DNA of 56,157 nucleotides from Streptomyces malaysiensis subsp. samsunensis (GTDB lineage: Bacteria; Actinomycetota; Actinomycetes; Streptomycetales; Streptomycetaceae): positions 1 to 56,157 of the forward strand of contig NZ_JANIIC010000067.1 of NCBI RefSeq assembly GCF_024519315.1, given 5' to 3'. Position 1 is the stretch's first letter; each line of letters begins with the position of its first letter. Positions 17,698-27,400 of this stretch are shown here, in pieces. Made by a program: the position numbers and the translations under genes. Under the pieces are notes generated by a model. It saw only the letters and a program-made list of their open reading frames with translations. It did no database searches and had not been told where the DNA came from.

Positions 17698-18513
17698 GTG
17701 TCCGAGAATCCCACCGCCCCCGATTCCCACGCGAAGCGCGCTCTGGCCGCCCCCCGTGACCGCGGCGAGCCGATGTTCCCCGGCGGCCCCGTGGCCGATC
17801 CGGCGGGCTCGCACCATGAGCGCCGCATCCGCTCCTTCCGCCCCCGCCGAGGCCGGGTGACCCCGGGCCAGGGCGAGGCGCTGCGCCGCCTGTGGCCGCA
17901 GTGGGGCCTGGACATCGACGGGCTGAGCCGTATCGACCTGGGTGAGATATTCGCCACTGAGGCGGGCCCGCGCCCCGACCTTCCCGTCGTCCTGGAGATC
18001 GGCTTCGGGATGGGTGAGGCCACCGCGCAGATGGCCGCCGCCGACCCCGGCACGGGCATCCTCGCCGCCGACGTCCACACCCCCGGCCAGGGCAATCTGC
18101 TCGCGCTCGCGGAGCGGAACGGTCTGGACAACGTCCGGGTCGCCAACGGCGACGCGATCATCCTGCTCCGGGAGATGCTGGCCCCCGCCTCGCTCTCCGG
18201 GCTGCGGGTCTTCTTCCCCGACCCCTGGCCCAAGAAGCGGCATCACAAGCGCCGCCTCATCCAACCCGAGTTCATCGAGCTCGCCGCCACCCGGATGAAG
18301 CCCGGTGCGCTGCTGCACTGCGCGACCGACTGGGAGCCGTACGCGGAGCAGATGCTGGAGGTCCTCTCGGCGAGCCCGGCCTTCGAGAACACCCAGGCCG
18401 ACGGCGGCTACACCCCCCGTCCGGGCTTCCGGCCGCTCACCAAATTCGAGAGCCAGGGGCTGGACAAGGGACATCTCGTCCATGACCTGGTCTTCCGCCG
18501 CAACGACACATAA
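17698..18513 (+). CDS. trmB: tRNA (guanine-46-N7)-methyltransferase
   Basis: 271 residues. SAM-binding motif EIGFGMGE near residue 100, and the TrmB signature FFPDPWPKKRHHKRR near 178-192 that binds tRNA. The last third has ATDWEPYAEQML. The enzyme uses S-adenosylmethionine to make m7G46 in the tRNA variable loop. Streptomyces versions carry a disordered N-terminal tail of about 60 residues, as here. GTG start at 17698, apparently leaderless. The downstream PrsW gene begins 64 bases later, likely from its own promoter. Confidence 0.95.
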   Translation: MSENPTAPDSHAKRALAAPRDRGEPMFPGGPVADPAGSHHERRIRSFRPRRGRVTPGQGEALRRLWPQWGLDIDGLSRIDLGEIFATEAGPRPDLPVVLEIGFGMGEATAQMAAADPGTGILAADVHTPGQGNLLALAERNGLDNVRVANGDAIILLREMLAPASLSGLRVFFPDPWPKKRHHKRRLIQPEFIELAATRMKPGALLHCATDWEPYAEQMLEVLSASPAFENTQADGGYTPRPGFRPLTKFESQGLDKGHLVHDLVFRRNDT

Positions 18514-18564
18514 CGACCCCAAGGGGATGGGCATAACCCCTGAGTCCCCCCTTCCCCCTTTCGT

Positions 18565-18570
18565 TAGGGT
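18565..18570 (+). promoter_or_regulatory. -10 box for prsW
   Basis: TAGGGT, a common Streptomyces -10 form, lies 7 bases before the GTG at 18578, with no ribosome site in between. This also suggests leaderless translation. Confidence 0.45.
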
Positions 18571-18577
18571 CGGTTGA

Positions 18578-20572
18578 GTGCATCAGTCCCCGCCCCCGCA
18601 AGAGCCGCCCGAACCACCACCGGCCACGCCGCCGCACGGCGCTCCGCACGCCACGCCGCACGGAGCGCCGAACGAGGCGGCGCATGGCGTACCTCACGAG
18701 GCGAGGCAGGACGCACCACCGCAAGGCGCACCGTACGAGCCGAGGCTGGACGCACCGCACGACGGGCCGTACGAGGCGGGCCACGTGGCACCGCACGCCG
18801 CGCCGCACGAGACTCCGTACGGCACGCCTTACGGCCCCCCGTACGGAGCTCCTTACGGTGGCCAGCACCCGTGGTTCGAGGCCGGGGCCGCACCGGCGGG
18901 CTGGCCGCAGCCGCCTCGTCAGGGCCTGTGGGGCCCGGACGGCCGCCTCGCCCGCCTGTGGCACAACAGGGCGCTCCGGGCCACCGCGCTCACCGGTCTG
19001 CTCACGCTCTCCGGCCTGATCATCCTGGCGCTGGTGCGCGAGCAGACGGGCACCAAGGGCTTCCTGGTGGGGCTCGGCCTCGCCGTCCTCCCCGTACCGT
19101 TGATCATCGCGGTCTTCCGGTGGCTGGACCGCGTGGACCCCAAACCCTGGCGAAACCTTTTGTTCGCCTTCGCCTGGGGTGCGTGCGCCGCGACCTTGGT
19201 CGCGCTGATCGCGAACGGCTTCGCCACCGAGTGGCTCATGACGACCGTGGACTCCTCGTCCCCCACCGGCCAGGCCGACGCCGACACCTGGGGCGCCACC
19301 TTCATCGCGCCGTTCGTGGAGGAGAGCGCCAAGGCGGCCGCCGTCCTGCTGCTCTTCCTCTTCCGCCGCCGCGACTTCAACGGGCTGGTCGACGGGGTCG
19401 TCGTCGCCGGAATCACCGCCACCGGTTTCGCCTTCACCGAAAACATCCTCTACCTCGGCTCGGCCTTCGTCAGCGACGAGACGCTCGGCTACTCCGGCAT
19501 CCGGTCCACCACGGCCGCGACGTTCTTCATCCGCGCCGTGATGTCCCCCTTCGCGCACCCCCTCTTCACCGCGATGACGGGTGTGGGCTTCGGCATAGCC
19601 GCCGCGACGGCACGGCACCAGCGCGCCCGCCGCGTCCTCATACCGATCGCGATGCTGCTGACCGCGATGGTCCTGCACGGCGTCTGGAACGGCTCGGCGT
19701 CCCTCGGCGGCTACGGCTTCCTCATCGTCTACGCCCTGTTCATGGTCCCCGTGTTCGGGCTGCTGACCTGGCTGACGCTCTGGTCCCGCGCCAAGGAACT
19801 GCGCGCCATACGGGAGCAGCTCACCACCTACCAGGCCGCCGGCTGGCTCACCCCGCCCGAGCCCATCGCGCTGTCCTCGATGCGCGCCCGCGGTATCGCC
19901 CGCGACCTCGCCCGCCGCACCCACGGCGCGGCGGCGGCCCGTGCGGTCGGCGAGTACACCGCCTTCGCGACCTCACTGGCGCTGCTGCGGCGGCGTGCGC
20001 ACCGGGGTACGGCGGGGCCGGACTTCACGACGCGCGAGAAGGAGCTGCTGGACCGTCTGTGGGAGCGGCGGGAGACCGCCCAGCCCGCCCTGGCCCACGC
20101 CGCGCTGTCGGTGCCGCTCCCCCGGCCCCGCCGCGTACCCGTGCCGGCCCCGGGCACGCTGCCCGCACCGTTCTGGCCCGCGGGGCCGTACAGCGGCGGA
20201 TACGGATACGGCGGCGGTGGAGGCGGACAGGGGTTCGCGTACGGCAGCGGGCACGCAGGCGGCGACGGGTACGGGTACGGGTACGGGAGCGCGCACGGGC
20301 ACGGATACGGGGCCGGCGGGCACGGCGGCTACGGATACGCCGGGCCGGGGTACGGCACCCAAGCCCAAGCCCAGGCCCAGGCCCAGGCCCAGGCCCAGGT
20401 CCAGTACGACGCTCAGGCCCAGTATGGAGCCCAGCCGACGTACGCCCCGTGGGGCACCCCTCCCCCGCACGGCGCCCAGCCACCGCGGACCCCGCAGCCG
20501 CCCGCGGCCCCGTCGGCGCCCCGCACCTCCCCCGTGCCGTACGGCACCGGCGCCCCCGAAAGCCATCTGTAA
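18578..20572 (+). CDS. prsW: PrsW-family intramembrane metalloprotease with repetitive tails
   Basis: 664 residues. A His/Pro/Ala-rich cytoplasmic head (1-115) is built from short A-P-H-x and P-Y-G repeats. The membrane domain (about 130-410) carries the PrsW motifs: EE at 248-249 in FVEESAKAAA, then FAFTENILYLG, HPLFTAMTG and HGVWNG. A long Tyr/Gly/Ala/Gln/Pro tail (520-664) includes an Ala-Gln run. In Bacillus subtilis PrsW cleaves the anti-sigma factor RsiW. Here a SigE-family sigma gene and a single-pass membrane protein follow directly, so a similar role is plausible. GTG start at 18578. Confidence 0.88.
   Translation: MHQSPPPQEPPEPPPATPPHGAPHATPHGAPNEAAHGVPHEARQDAPPQGAPYEPRLDAPHDGPYEAGHVAPHAAPHETPYGTPYGPPYGAPYGGQHPWFEAGAAPAGWPQPPRQGLWGPDGRLARLWHNRALRATALTGLLTLSGLIILALVREQTGTKGFLVGLGLAVLPVPLIIAVFRWLDRVDPKPWRNLLFAFAWGACAATLVALIANGFATEWLMTTVDSSSPTGQADADTWGATFIAPFVEESAKAAAVLLLFLFRRRDFNGLVDGVVVAGITATGFAFTENILYLGSAFVSDETLGYSGIRSTTAATFFIRAVMSPFAHPLFTAMTGVGFGIAAATARHQRARRVLIPIAMLLTAMVLHGVWNGSASLGGYGFLIVYALFMVPVFGLLTWLTLWSRAKELRAIREQLTTYQAAGWLTPPEPIALSSMRARGIARDLARRTHGAAAARAVGEYTAFATSLALLRRRAHRGTAGPDFTTREKELLDRLWERRETAQPALAHAALSVPLPRPRRVPVPAPGTLPAPFWPAGPYSGGYGYGGGGGGQGFAYGSGHAGGDGYGYGYGSAHGHGYGAGGHGGYGYAGPGYGTQAQAQAQAQAQAQVQYDAQAQYGAQPTYAPWGTPPPHGAQPPRTPQPPAAPSAPRTSPVPYGTGAPESHL
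20359..20399 (+). repeat. hexanucleotide repeat in prsW
   Basis: About seven copies of a 6-base unit (CAAGCC drifting to CAGGCC) encode an Ala-Gln run in the PrsW tail. Copy-number change would keep the frame and change only tail length. Confidence 0.7.
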
Positions 20573-20637
20573 CCTCCCGCCCCTTTCGGACGTGTTCCTA
20601 CATAGAAGCGGGGAGCACGCGGGGGCGCGGGGGATTC

Positions 20638-21231
20638 ATGTCAGAACCATCACCTTCATTCACACCATCCGATTTCGACCAGTTCTATACGGCTACGGCG
20701 AAGCGGCTCGTGGCCGCGGTCTATGCGGCGACGGGCGACCTGGCCGAGGCCGAGGACGCTGTGCAGGAGGCGTACGCCCGGGCGTGGCAGCGCTGGGACC
20801 GTCTGACCGCCGAGGGCGATCCCACGCCCTGGGTCCGTACCGTCGCCCTGCGCCTCGCCGTCAGCTCCTGGCGCCGCGCCCGTAACCGCATGCGGGCCCA
20901 CTTCCGCCATGGCCCGCCCCCCGATCTCCCCGACCTCGCCCCGGACCGGGTGGCGCTGATCCATGCCCTGCGCGGCCTGAAGCCCGAGCAGCGCACGGCC
21001 GTGGTCCTGCACCACCTTCTCGATCTACCCATTGAGCAGGTGGCACGGGAGACGGGTGTCTCCCCCGGCGCCGTACGCACCCGGCTGAGCCGTGCCCGCA
21101 AGACCCTCGGCTCCCATCTCGCCGACGCCGATACCGACCCCGACACCGATGCCGGCTCCAGCGTCGGCGCCGAGGCACCGGCACCCCATCCGCCCGCCTG
21201 CCACCCGAAGGGGGTGCCCTCCCATGGCTGA
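20638..21231 (+). CDS. SigE-family ECF RNA polymerase sigma factor
   Basis: 197 residues from ATG 20638 behind GGGGGA. Sigma region 2 spans about residues 8-80 (AEAEDAVQEAYARAWQRWD, TPWVRTVALRLAVSSWRR). Region 4 spans about 105-160 (LKPEQRTAVVLHHLLDLP, then ARETGVSPGAVRTRLSRAR). An acidic Asp/Thr repeat tail follows. ECF sigma factors redirect RNA polymerase to stress regulons. The next gene starts 8 bases before this one ends (ATG 21224 against stop 21229-21231), so the two are translationally coupled. Coupling suggests that the next protein is its anti-sigma partner. Confidence 0.92.
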   Translation: MSEPSPSFTPSDFDQFYTATAKRLVAAVYAATGDLAEAEDAVQEAYARAWQRWDRLTAEGDPTPWVRTVALRLAVSSWRRARNRMRAHFRHGPPPDLPDLAPDRVALIHALRGLKPEQRTAVVLHHLLDLPIEQVARETGVSPGAVRTRLSRARKTLGSHLADADTDPDTDAGSSVGAEAPAPHPPACHPKGVPSHG

Positions 21232-22084
21232 TCTGGACGAGCGCCTGCGCGATATCGCCCGCGGCGTCGAGCCCTCCATACGTCTGGCGCACCCGGAAGC
21301 CGTGCGTGCGCGGGGCCGTCGGCGCCGAGCACGGCAGCGCGCCGCCATCACCGCCGCGGCCGTTCTCGCGGTGGCCGCCGTGACCGCGGGCTCCTGGCGG
21401 CTGCTGCCGGGCGACGACTCCACCCGTACGCTCCCGGCGGCCCCGCCCGCCCCGCGAACGGACCGCCTCCCGGGGGCGCCGATCCCCGCAAGCGCCCTCC
21501 TTCGTCCCTCGGCGCTGCCGTTCGACGCGATGACGCGCTGGAAGACGGTCGGCCCCACCGTCGAGTCCACCGACGCCACCGACACCACCGGCGGCGGCCG
21601 GGCACCGCTGCTCGACCTCTCCCCCGGCTGCCGTCTCGACGGTCCGCACCCCCTCGCCCAGCGCACCCGCGACTACCAGGGCCGCAAGGCGGAGCGGGCG
21701 CGTCACACCATCAACGCCTATGCGAGTGGCGGCGAAGCCGCGAAGGTCTTCGCCTCCCTGGAGCAGACGCTCAAAGACCGCTGCGCCCGCCCCAAGGCAC
21801 TGGGCACCACCCCTCCGGCCAAGCCCACGGCCGACCGGCCGACCACCATCACCTACGGCTGGCGCTCGTCCCGCGCACCGCATGACGCCCAGGTCGTCCT
21901 GATGCGCTCGGGCGCCCGGGTCGCGGTGCTCCAGACCGAGGGCATCGGCAGCCCGTCCGGCGACTACACCGACGGCCCCTCCGCCTACTGCGTATCGGTC
22001 TCCCTCTGGCGCCTGGATCCCACCGCCACCGCCTCGCCAGGCCCGTACCGGAGCAACCCCGAGGAGGCGAAGAGGCGTTGCTGA
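21224..22084 (+). CDS. Single-pass membrane protein, probable anti-sigma partner
   Basis: 286 residues. An acidic/basic cytoplasmic head (1-38) is followed by one membrane segment (about 40-58, AAITAAAVLAVAAVTAGSW). The large extracellular domain holds three Cys (in SPGCRLDG, KDRCARPK and AYCVSVS) plus a C-terminal Cys. The start overlaps the sigma gene by 8 bases. The cytoplasmic head plus one membrane pass plus an external sensor is a typical anti-sigma layout, but I see no zinc-binding HxxxCxxC (ZAS) motif. It could instead be an envelope lipid- or metabolite-binding protein. Function is inferred from context. Confidence 0.7.
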   Translation: MADLDERLRDIARGVEPSIRLAHPEAVRARGRRRRARQRAAITAAAVLAVAAVTAGSWRLLPGDDSTRTLPAAPPAPRTDRLPGAPIPASALLRPSALPFDAMTRWKTVGPTVESTDATDTTGGGRAPLLDLSPGCRLDGPHPLAQRTRDYQGRKAERARHTINAYASGGEAAKVFASLEQTLKDRCARPKALGTTPPAKPTADRPTTITYGWRSSRAPHDAQVVLMRSGARVAVLQTEGIGSPSGDYTDGPSAYCVSVSLWRLDPTATASPGPYRSNPEEAKRRC

Positions 22085-22134
22085 CCCACTCGTGCCCTCC
22101 CACCGCCCCTCATGACTCCCGCAAGAGGTCCTCT

Positions 22135-23325
22135 GTGCACTCCATCCGTTCCCTGCGCGCCCTCGCGGTGCCCGCCATCGCCGTCATCCTGCTCGTCGGC
22201 TGCCAGTCGGCCTCGAAAACCGCCTCGGTGGACCCGGCCGACGCCAAGCCCGCCCGGATCACCATCACCCCGGGCAGCGACACGGCGGCCATAGCCCCCG
22301 ACGCCACGGTCGAGGTGACCGCCTCCCACGGCACCCTCACCAAGGTCCGCGTCGTCCCCGACGGCGCCGGTTCCCAGGCCGTCACGGTCACCGGCGCCCT
22401 CTCCCGCTCCAAGAGCAGCTGGCACTCCACCCGCACCATGACCCCGGGCACGGCCTACACCGTCGAGGCCACGGCCACCAACGCCGCCGGCAAGTCCGCC
22501 GTCCAGCACTCCACCTTCCGCACCCGCACCGCCCAGCAGATCAACGGCGTCACCGTCACCCCGTCCAAGGGCTCCACCGTCGGCGTTGGCCAGCCGGTAT
22601 CCCTGGCCTTCGACCACCCGGTGCGGAACAAGGCAGCGGTGGAACGCCACCTCTCCATCTCCACCAGCCCGAAAACCGAAGGCTCCTGGGGCTGGACCAA
22701 AGACCCCCTCACCGGCCTCGAGCGCGTCGACTGGCGCCCCAAGACCTACTGGCACAAGGGCACCAAGGTCACCCTCCAAGCCCACCTCAGCGGCGTGAAC
22801 ACCGGCGACTCCCGCTACCTCCGCCGCGATGTCTCGACGACCTTCACCATCGGCACGCCCCGGATCTCCAAGGTCGACATCAAGAACCACACGATGACGG
22901 TCTACGAGGACGGCCAGAAGCAGAAGACCACCCCCATATCCGCCGGCCAGCCCTCCTACCCCACCTGGAACGGCACCATGGTCGTCCTCGACAAGGCCCC
23001 CATGGTCAACATGACCAGCGAGTCCGTCGGCATAGCCGACCCCTACGACAAAGACGTCCCCTGGGCCGTCCACCTCACCACCTCGGGCACCTACGCCCAC
23101 GCCGCCCCCTGGAACGAGGGCCGCGGCTACTTCGGCCAGACCAACATGAGCCACGGCTGCGTCGGCATGTCCCTCGCCGACGGCAAGTGGTTCTACAACC
23201 GCGCCACCCAAGGCGACATCGTCCACATCACCGGCTCCACCCGCGCCACGGTCTCCCCCGGCAACGGCTTCGGCGACTGGAACCTCCCCTACCCCTCCTG
23301 GCAAAAACTCAGCGCCCTGCGCTGA
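22135..23325 (+). CDS. Lipoprotein L,D-transpeptidase (Ig-like + YkuD)
   Basis: 396 residues from GTG 22135, AAGAGG 6 bases upstream. The lipobox is LVGC (about residue 22). Two Ig-like domains span about 40-250, and the C-terminal YkuD catalytic domain has the full motif, a His followed by NMSHGCVGM with the catalytic Cys. These enzymes make 3-3 cross-links in peptidoglycan and are anchored outside the membrane. It follows the sigma/membrane-protein pair by 50 bases and may belong to the same envelope response. Typical length for actinobacterial Ldt proteins. Confidence 0.95.
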   Translation: MHSIRSLRALAVPAIAVILLVGCQSASKTASVDPADAKPARITITPGSDTAAIAPDATVEVTASHGTLTKVRVVPDGAGSQAVTVTGALSRSKSSWHSTRTMTPGTAYTVEATATNAAGKSAVQHSTFRTRTAQQINGVTVTPSKGSTVGVGQPVSLAFDHPVRNKAAVERHLSISTSPKTEGSWGWTKDPLTGLERVDWRPKTYWHKGTKVTLQAHLSGVNTGDSRYLRRDVSTTFTIGTPRISKVDIKNHTMTVYEDGQKQKTTPISAGQPSYPTWNGTMVVLDKAPMVNMTSESVGIADPYDKDVPWAVHLTTSGTYAHAAPWNEGRGYFGQTNMSHGCVGMSLADGKWFYNRATQGDIVHITGSTRATVSPGNGFGDWNLPYPSWQKLSALR

Positions 23326-23345
23326 GCAGGCCGCTTGTGATGCCA

Positions 23346-23375
23346 GCGCCGCCCGCAGCATGCCGTGGGCGGCGC
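23346..23375 (+). terminator. terminator after the L,D-transpeptidase gene
   Basis: Arms GCGCCGCCC (23346-23354) and GGGCGGCGC (23367-23375) form a 9-bp stem 20 bases after the stop. An A/T-rich patch (23380-23403) follows and marks the left border of the foreign cassette. Confidence 0.6.
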
Positions 23376-23448
23376 GCTACCTGAATTAATACGCTTATAG
23401 CGCTAACCTCTGGGTCAACCATGATTCTTGGATCTTCGGGGACCCACG

Positions 23449-24336
23449 TTGGACATCGCGCCTGGTGAGAAGCGCAAGCGTACGGCGATACAAGACCTCT
23501 ACGGTGGCAATCGGCAAGCAGGAATCGCGCACTCGCGCCAGAGCCCTAACGTGCTCTTGTTCTCCAACCCCGGCCGGGGCCATCAGGTCGGCTACTTCGA
23601 CGGCTGGGGAGCCGACGGCTACTACCACTACACCGGGGAAGGTCAGAAGGGCGATCAGGAGATGACCCGGGGAAACCTGGCCATCCTTCGACACGTCCAG
23701 GAAGGGCGCGCCCTGCACCTGTTTGACTCAGTGGCGCGGGGCGTCGTGGCCTACATGGGCGAGTTCACTCTCGCCACGGATACCCCCTGGTACTACCAGG
23801 ATGCGCCGGACGCGCAGGACGAGATCCGAAGCGTGATCATGTTCCGCCTCAAGCCTGTCGGTACCGTGGCAAAGCTCGGTGAGAACCTCGCCTTCACCCC
23901 ACGCAGCGAGGACGTCGTTGAGGACGTCGCGGTTGAAAAGCACCAGACGGAACGAATGCTCGTCAGCTCGAAGACACAGGAGCGCGAGGCAGAGCGGCGC
24001 GAGGCACCATTGGTCACCGCCTATCGCGACTACTTGCTACAACGTGGTCACACCGTCACGCGTAAGAAGATCATCCCGGCCGGAGAGGTCAGGCCCCTTT
24101 ATACCGACCTCTTTGACACCACCGACCATGTCTTGATCGAGGCCAAGGGCAGCGTGGCCCGCGAAGCGGTGCGCATGGCCATAGGGCAGCTCTATGACTA
24201 CCGGCGGTACATCACGCCCGCACCGTCCCTGGCCGTGCTGCTGCCCTCGCGCCCGCGACGAGACCTAATCGACCTGTGCAACGTGTCGGGGGCGAGGGTG
24301 GCCTGGCCCGAGGGCAGAGCGTTCAAGCTCGAGTGA
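23449..24336 (+). CDS. SRA-like / PD-(D/E)XK restriction-type endonuclease
   Basis: 295 residues from TTG 23449, GGGGA 6 bases upstream; TTG 23428 is in frame but lacks a ribosome site. The N-terminal 130 residues match the ScoMcrA-like SRA pattern (YGGNRQAGIAHSRQSPN, HYTGEGQKGDQEMTRGN). SRA domains read modified bases. The C-terminal third has the PD-(D/E)XK pattern YTDLFD ... LIEAKG (E near residue 231) followed by QLYDYRRY. It is probably a modification-dependent nuclease. Codon use is markedly more A/T than in the neighbours, a sign of transfer. A helicase gene follows in the same direction. Confidence 0.85.
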   Translation: MDIAPGEKRKRTAIQDLYGGNRQAGIAHSRQSPNVLLFSNPGRGHQVGYFDGWGADGYYHYTGEGQKGDQEMTRGNLAILRHVQEGRALHLFDSVARGVVAYMGEFTLATDTPWYYQDAPDAQDEIRSVIMFRLKPVGTVAKLGENLAFTPRSEDVVEDVAVEKHQTERMLVSSKTQEREAERREAPLVTAYRDYLLQRGHTVTRKKIIPAGEVRPLYTDLFDTTDHVLIEAKGSVAREAVRMAIGQLYDYRRYITPAPSLAVLLPSRPRRDLIDLCNVSGARVAWPEGRAFKLE

Positions 24337-24445
24337 CTCGAGCCACCAGCCCAAGGCCCGTGCGCTGTCTTCCAATCCAGGCCCAGTGTCAGAGGCGATT
24401 GGTAGAACAGGAGCATCACCTAGCCCACTTCGAGGAGAGCTGCCC

Positions 24446-27400
24446 ATGGCCGATCACCTTGCGGACCAAGCGGCGCCGGTGCCTGGGCTGTATGAGCGGC
24501 TGATCACCTCTCGGATGGAGGAGCAGCTCAATGCCCTGGATGCCAGCGGATGGAAGACCATCCGGCAGCAGGTCGGCGAACACTCCTCGCCTCATGTGCT
24601 CGCCCGTCACATCGGCGAGACCGTCCGGCAGATCTTCGTCTCCCTGTCGACCGAAGAACAGGTCGTCGCGGCGAATCACATCCTCAAGTCGATGAACACT
24701 CTCGATGGGGCCAAGAAGTGGGTGGACCTTGTCTCCGACGGGCCCCACCAGCTGACGGCCATTGCGGAGCAGGAAGCGCCGGGCGTCTATAGTATTCGTC
24801 CGGCCACACCGCTGTCCGAAACAGCGCTCATCACCAACGCGCCCGAGGATCCAAATCTTGGCTTCGAGCTGAGGGCCGAGTTGGCCACGGCCGACCGCGT
24901 CGATCTGCTCTGCGCGTTTGTGAAGTGGCATGGTCTGCGCGTCCTGGAAGAGTCGCTCAAAGCGGCTCGCGATCGTGGAGTGCCCATCCGCGTCATCACG
25001 ACCACCTATATCGGCGCTACGGAGCGACGTGCGTTGGACCGCCTCGTGACGGAGTTCAATGCCGAGGTCAAGGTCAACTACGAGTCGCGATCCACCCGCC
25101 TCCACGCGAAGGCGTGGCTGTTTCGACGCAACAGTGGCTATGACACTGCCTACGTGGGGAGTTCCAACCTCTCCAAGACCGCGCTTCTCGACGGCCTGGA
25201 ATGGAACGTCCGTCTGTCATCCGTGGCGACGCCACCGGTGCTACGGAAGTTCGAGGCGACCTTCGACTCGTACTGGGCCGAGCCCGCCTTTGAGCCCTAC
25301 GATCCCGAGCGCGATGCCACCCGGTTAGACGAGGCGCTCACTCTGGCCAGCGGTAAGCAGAAGACCGATACCCACGCCATCAGCCTGTCCGGCCTTGAAG
25401 TACGCCCATATCCCCATCAGCAAGACATGCTCGAACGACTCCGCATCGAGCGTGACATCCACGGTCGGCACAGGAACTTGCTCGTCGCAGCGACCGGGAC
25501 CGGCAAGACGGTCATAGCCGCCCTCGACTACAAGGCGCTGAAGCGCGCCCATCAAGGGCGTCCTCTCAGCATCCTCTTTGTGGCCCATCGCCAGGAAATC
25601 CTCAAGCAATCGCTGCGCACCTACCAGGAGGTGCTCGACGATGCGAACTTTGGCGAACTGCTATTCGGAGGAGAGGTGCCGAAGGACTGGACACATGTCT
25701 TCGCCAGCGTTCAGTCCCTCAATGCCCGGGTCCTGGAAGATTTCACTCCTGACCACTTCAATGTGGTGGTCATCGACGAGTTCCATCATGGCGTTTCCCC
25801 CACCTATCGGCGCATCATCGACCACTTCGAACCCATCGAGCTTCTTGGTCTGACCGCCACACCTGAGCGGATGGACGGTAGGAACGTCCAGGATGAGTTC
25901 TTCGATGGCCACATCGCAGCCGAGATGCGGCTATGGGAAGCGTTGGAGAACGATCTCCTCAGCCCGTTCCACTATTTCGGTATCGCGGACAACACTGATC
26001 TCGAAGGGCTCACCTGGAAGCAAGGCTCCTACGTCGCAAGTGAGCTCAGCCAGCTCTACACCGGCAACCACGCGCGAGCTCGGCTTATCGTCAAGGCCGT
26101 CCAGGAGAAGGTCACCGACCCGGGCACTATGCGAGCGCTGGGATTCTGCGTCAGCGTGGCACACGCGCACTTCATGGCTGACTTCTTCCGTCGGACGGGT
26201 GTCAATGCCAAGGCCCTTGACGGCTCTACCCCCACCCCTGAACGCGCCCAGGCCCTGAGAGACTTGCGTGAAGGCAAGGTACAGATCCTCTTCTCGGTCG
26301 ACCTGTTCAACGAGGGGCTGGACGTCCCGGATGTAGACACCCTTCTCTTGCTCCGCCCCACCTGTAGCGCCACGGTCTTCCTCCAGCAGCTTGGCCGAGG
26401 GCTTCGGCGTACACCAGACAAGCCAGTTCTCACCGTGCTCGACTTCATCGGTCAGCACCGTAAAGAGTTCCGATTTGAAGAGCAGTTCCGTGCGCTGACG
26501 AACTTCACGCGTCATCGGCTGACCGAGCACATGGAGCGAGACTTTCCCCAGCTCCCTTCCGGCTGTCAGATCATCTTGGACCGCAAGTCCAAGGAACGGA
26601 TCCTGAACAACATCAAAAGCCAGATCAACGTCAACGTACGGCAGTTGGCGCAAGAGGTTGCGGCGTACGCCGAGCCACGACTCGACGCCTACCTTCGGGA
26701 GAGCCGCCGCGAGCTCAAGGAGCTCTACCGGGCAAACAACTCATGGACGGGTCTGCTAAGGCGAGCCAAACTCCTCACCGGCGAGCCGCCTGAAGGAGAG
26801 GCTGCACTTCTCAAACGCGTCTCTGCATTTCTCCATGTCGGTGACCCACAGCGGGTGAATGCCTACCGTCGCATGCTGGCCGATGACGCCCCCGGATACG
26901 ACTCGCTCGACGCACCACAGCAGGCGTACTCACGGATGCTCTTCTTCTCCTTGTGGCCGCTGGGCGGTGGGTTCAGCAGCTACGCCGATGGCTTCGAGTC
27001 GTTGCGCCAGCAGAGCGCCTTCCGCAACGAACTGAGCCAAGTGCTGGCGTACAACCTGGAGCACACCGACCACTACCCCATCCCGCTATTGGGCGAGCAC
27101 AGTGGTGTACCCCTGGCGATCCACGCCTCGTACAGCCGGGAGGAGATTCTCCCGGCCCTCGGCCAGGCAGAGGTGGGGGGCTTCATGCCGGGGAATTTCC
27201 GCGAGGGTGTGAAGTGGTGCGAAGGGATCCAGACGGACGCGCTCCTGATTACCCTCGAGAAGGATGATAAGGACTTCTCACCGCAGACCCGGTACAAGGA
27301 CTTCGCGATGAGCCCAGACTGCTTCCACTGGGAATCACAGAACCAAACCTCTGATTCCTCACCCACGGGCCAGCGGTATCAGCATCACAGGGAGCGGGGA

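Noticed and set aside
18574..20637. Frame fusing the prsW region to the sigma factor gene
   Set aside because: The frame upstream of 20638 is out of phase with real prsW codons and composed of Arg/His/Pro shadow sequence; the sigma gene has its own ribosome site at 20638.
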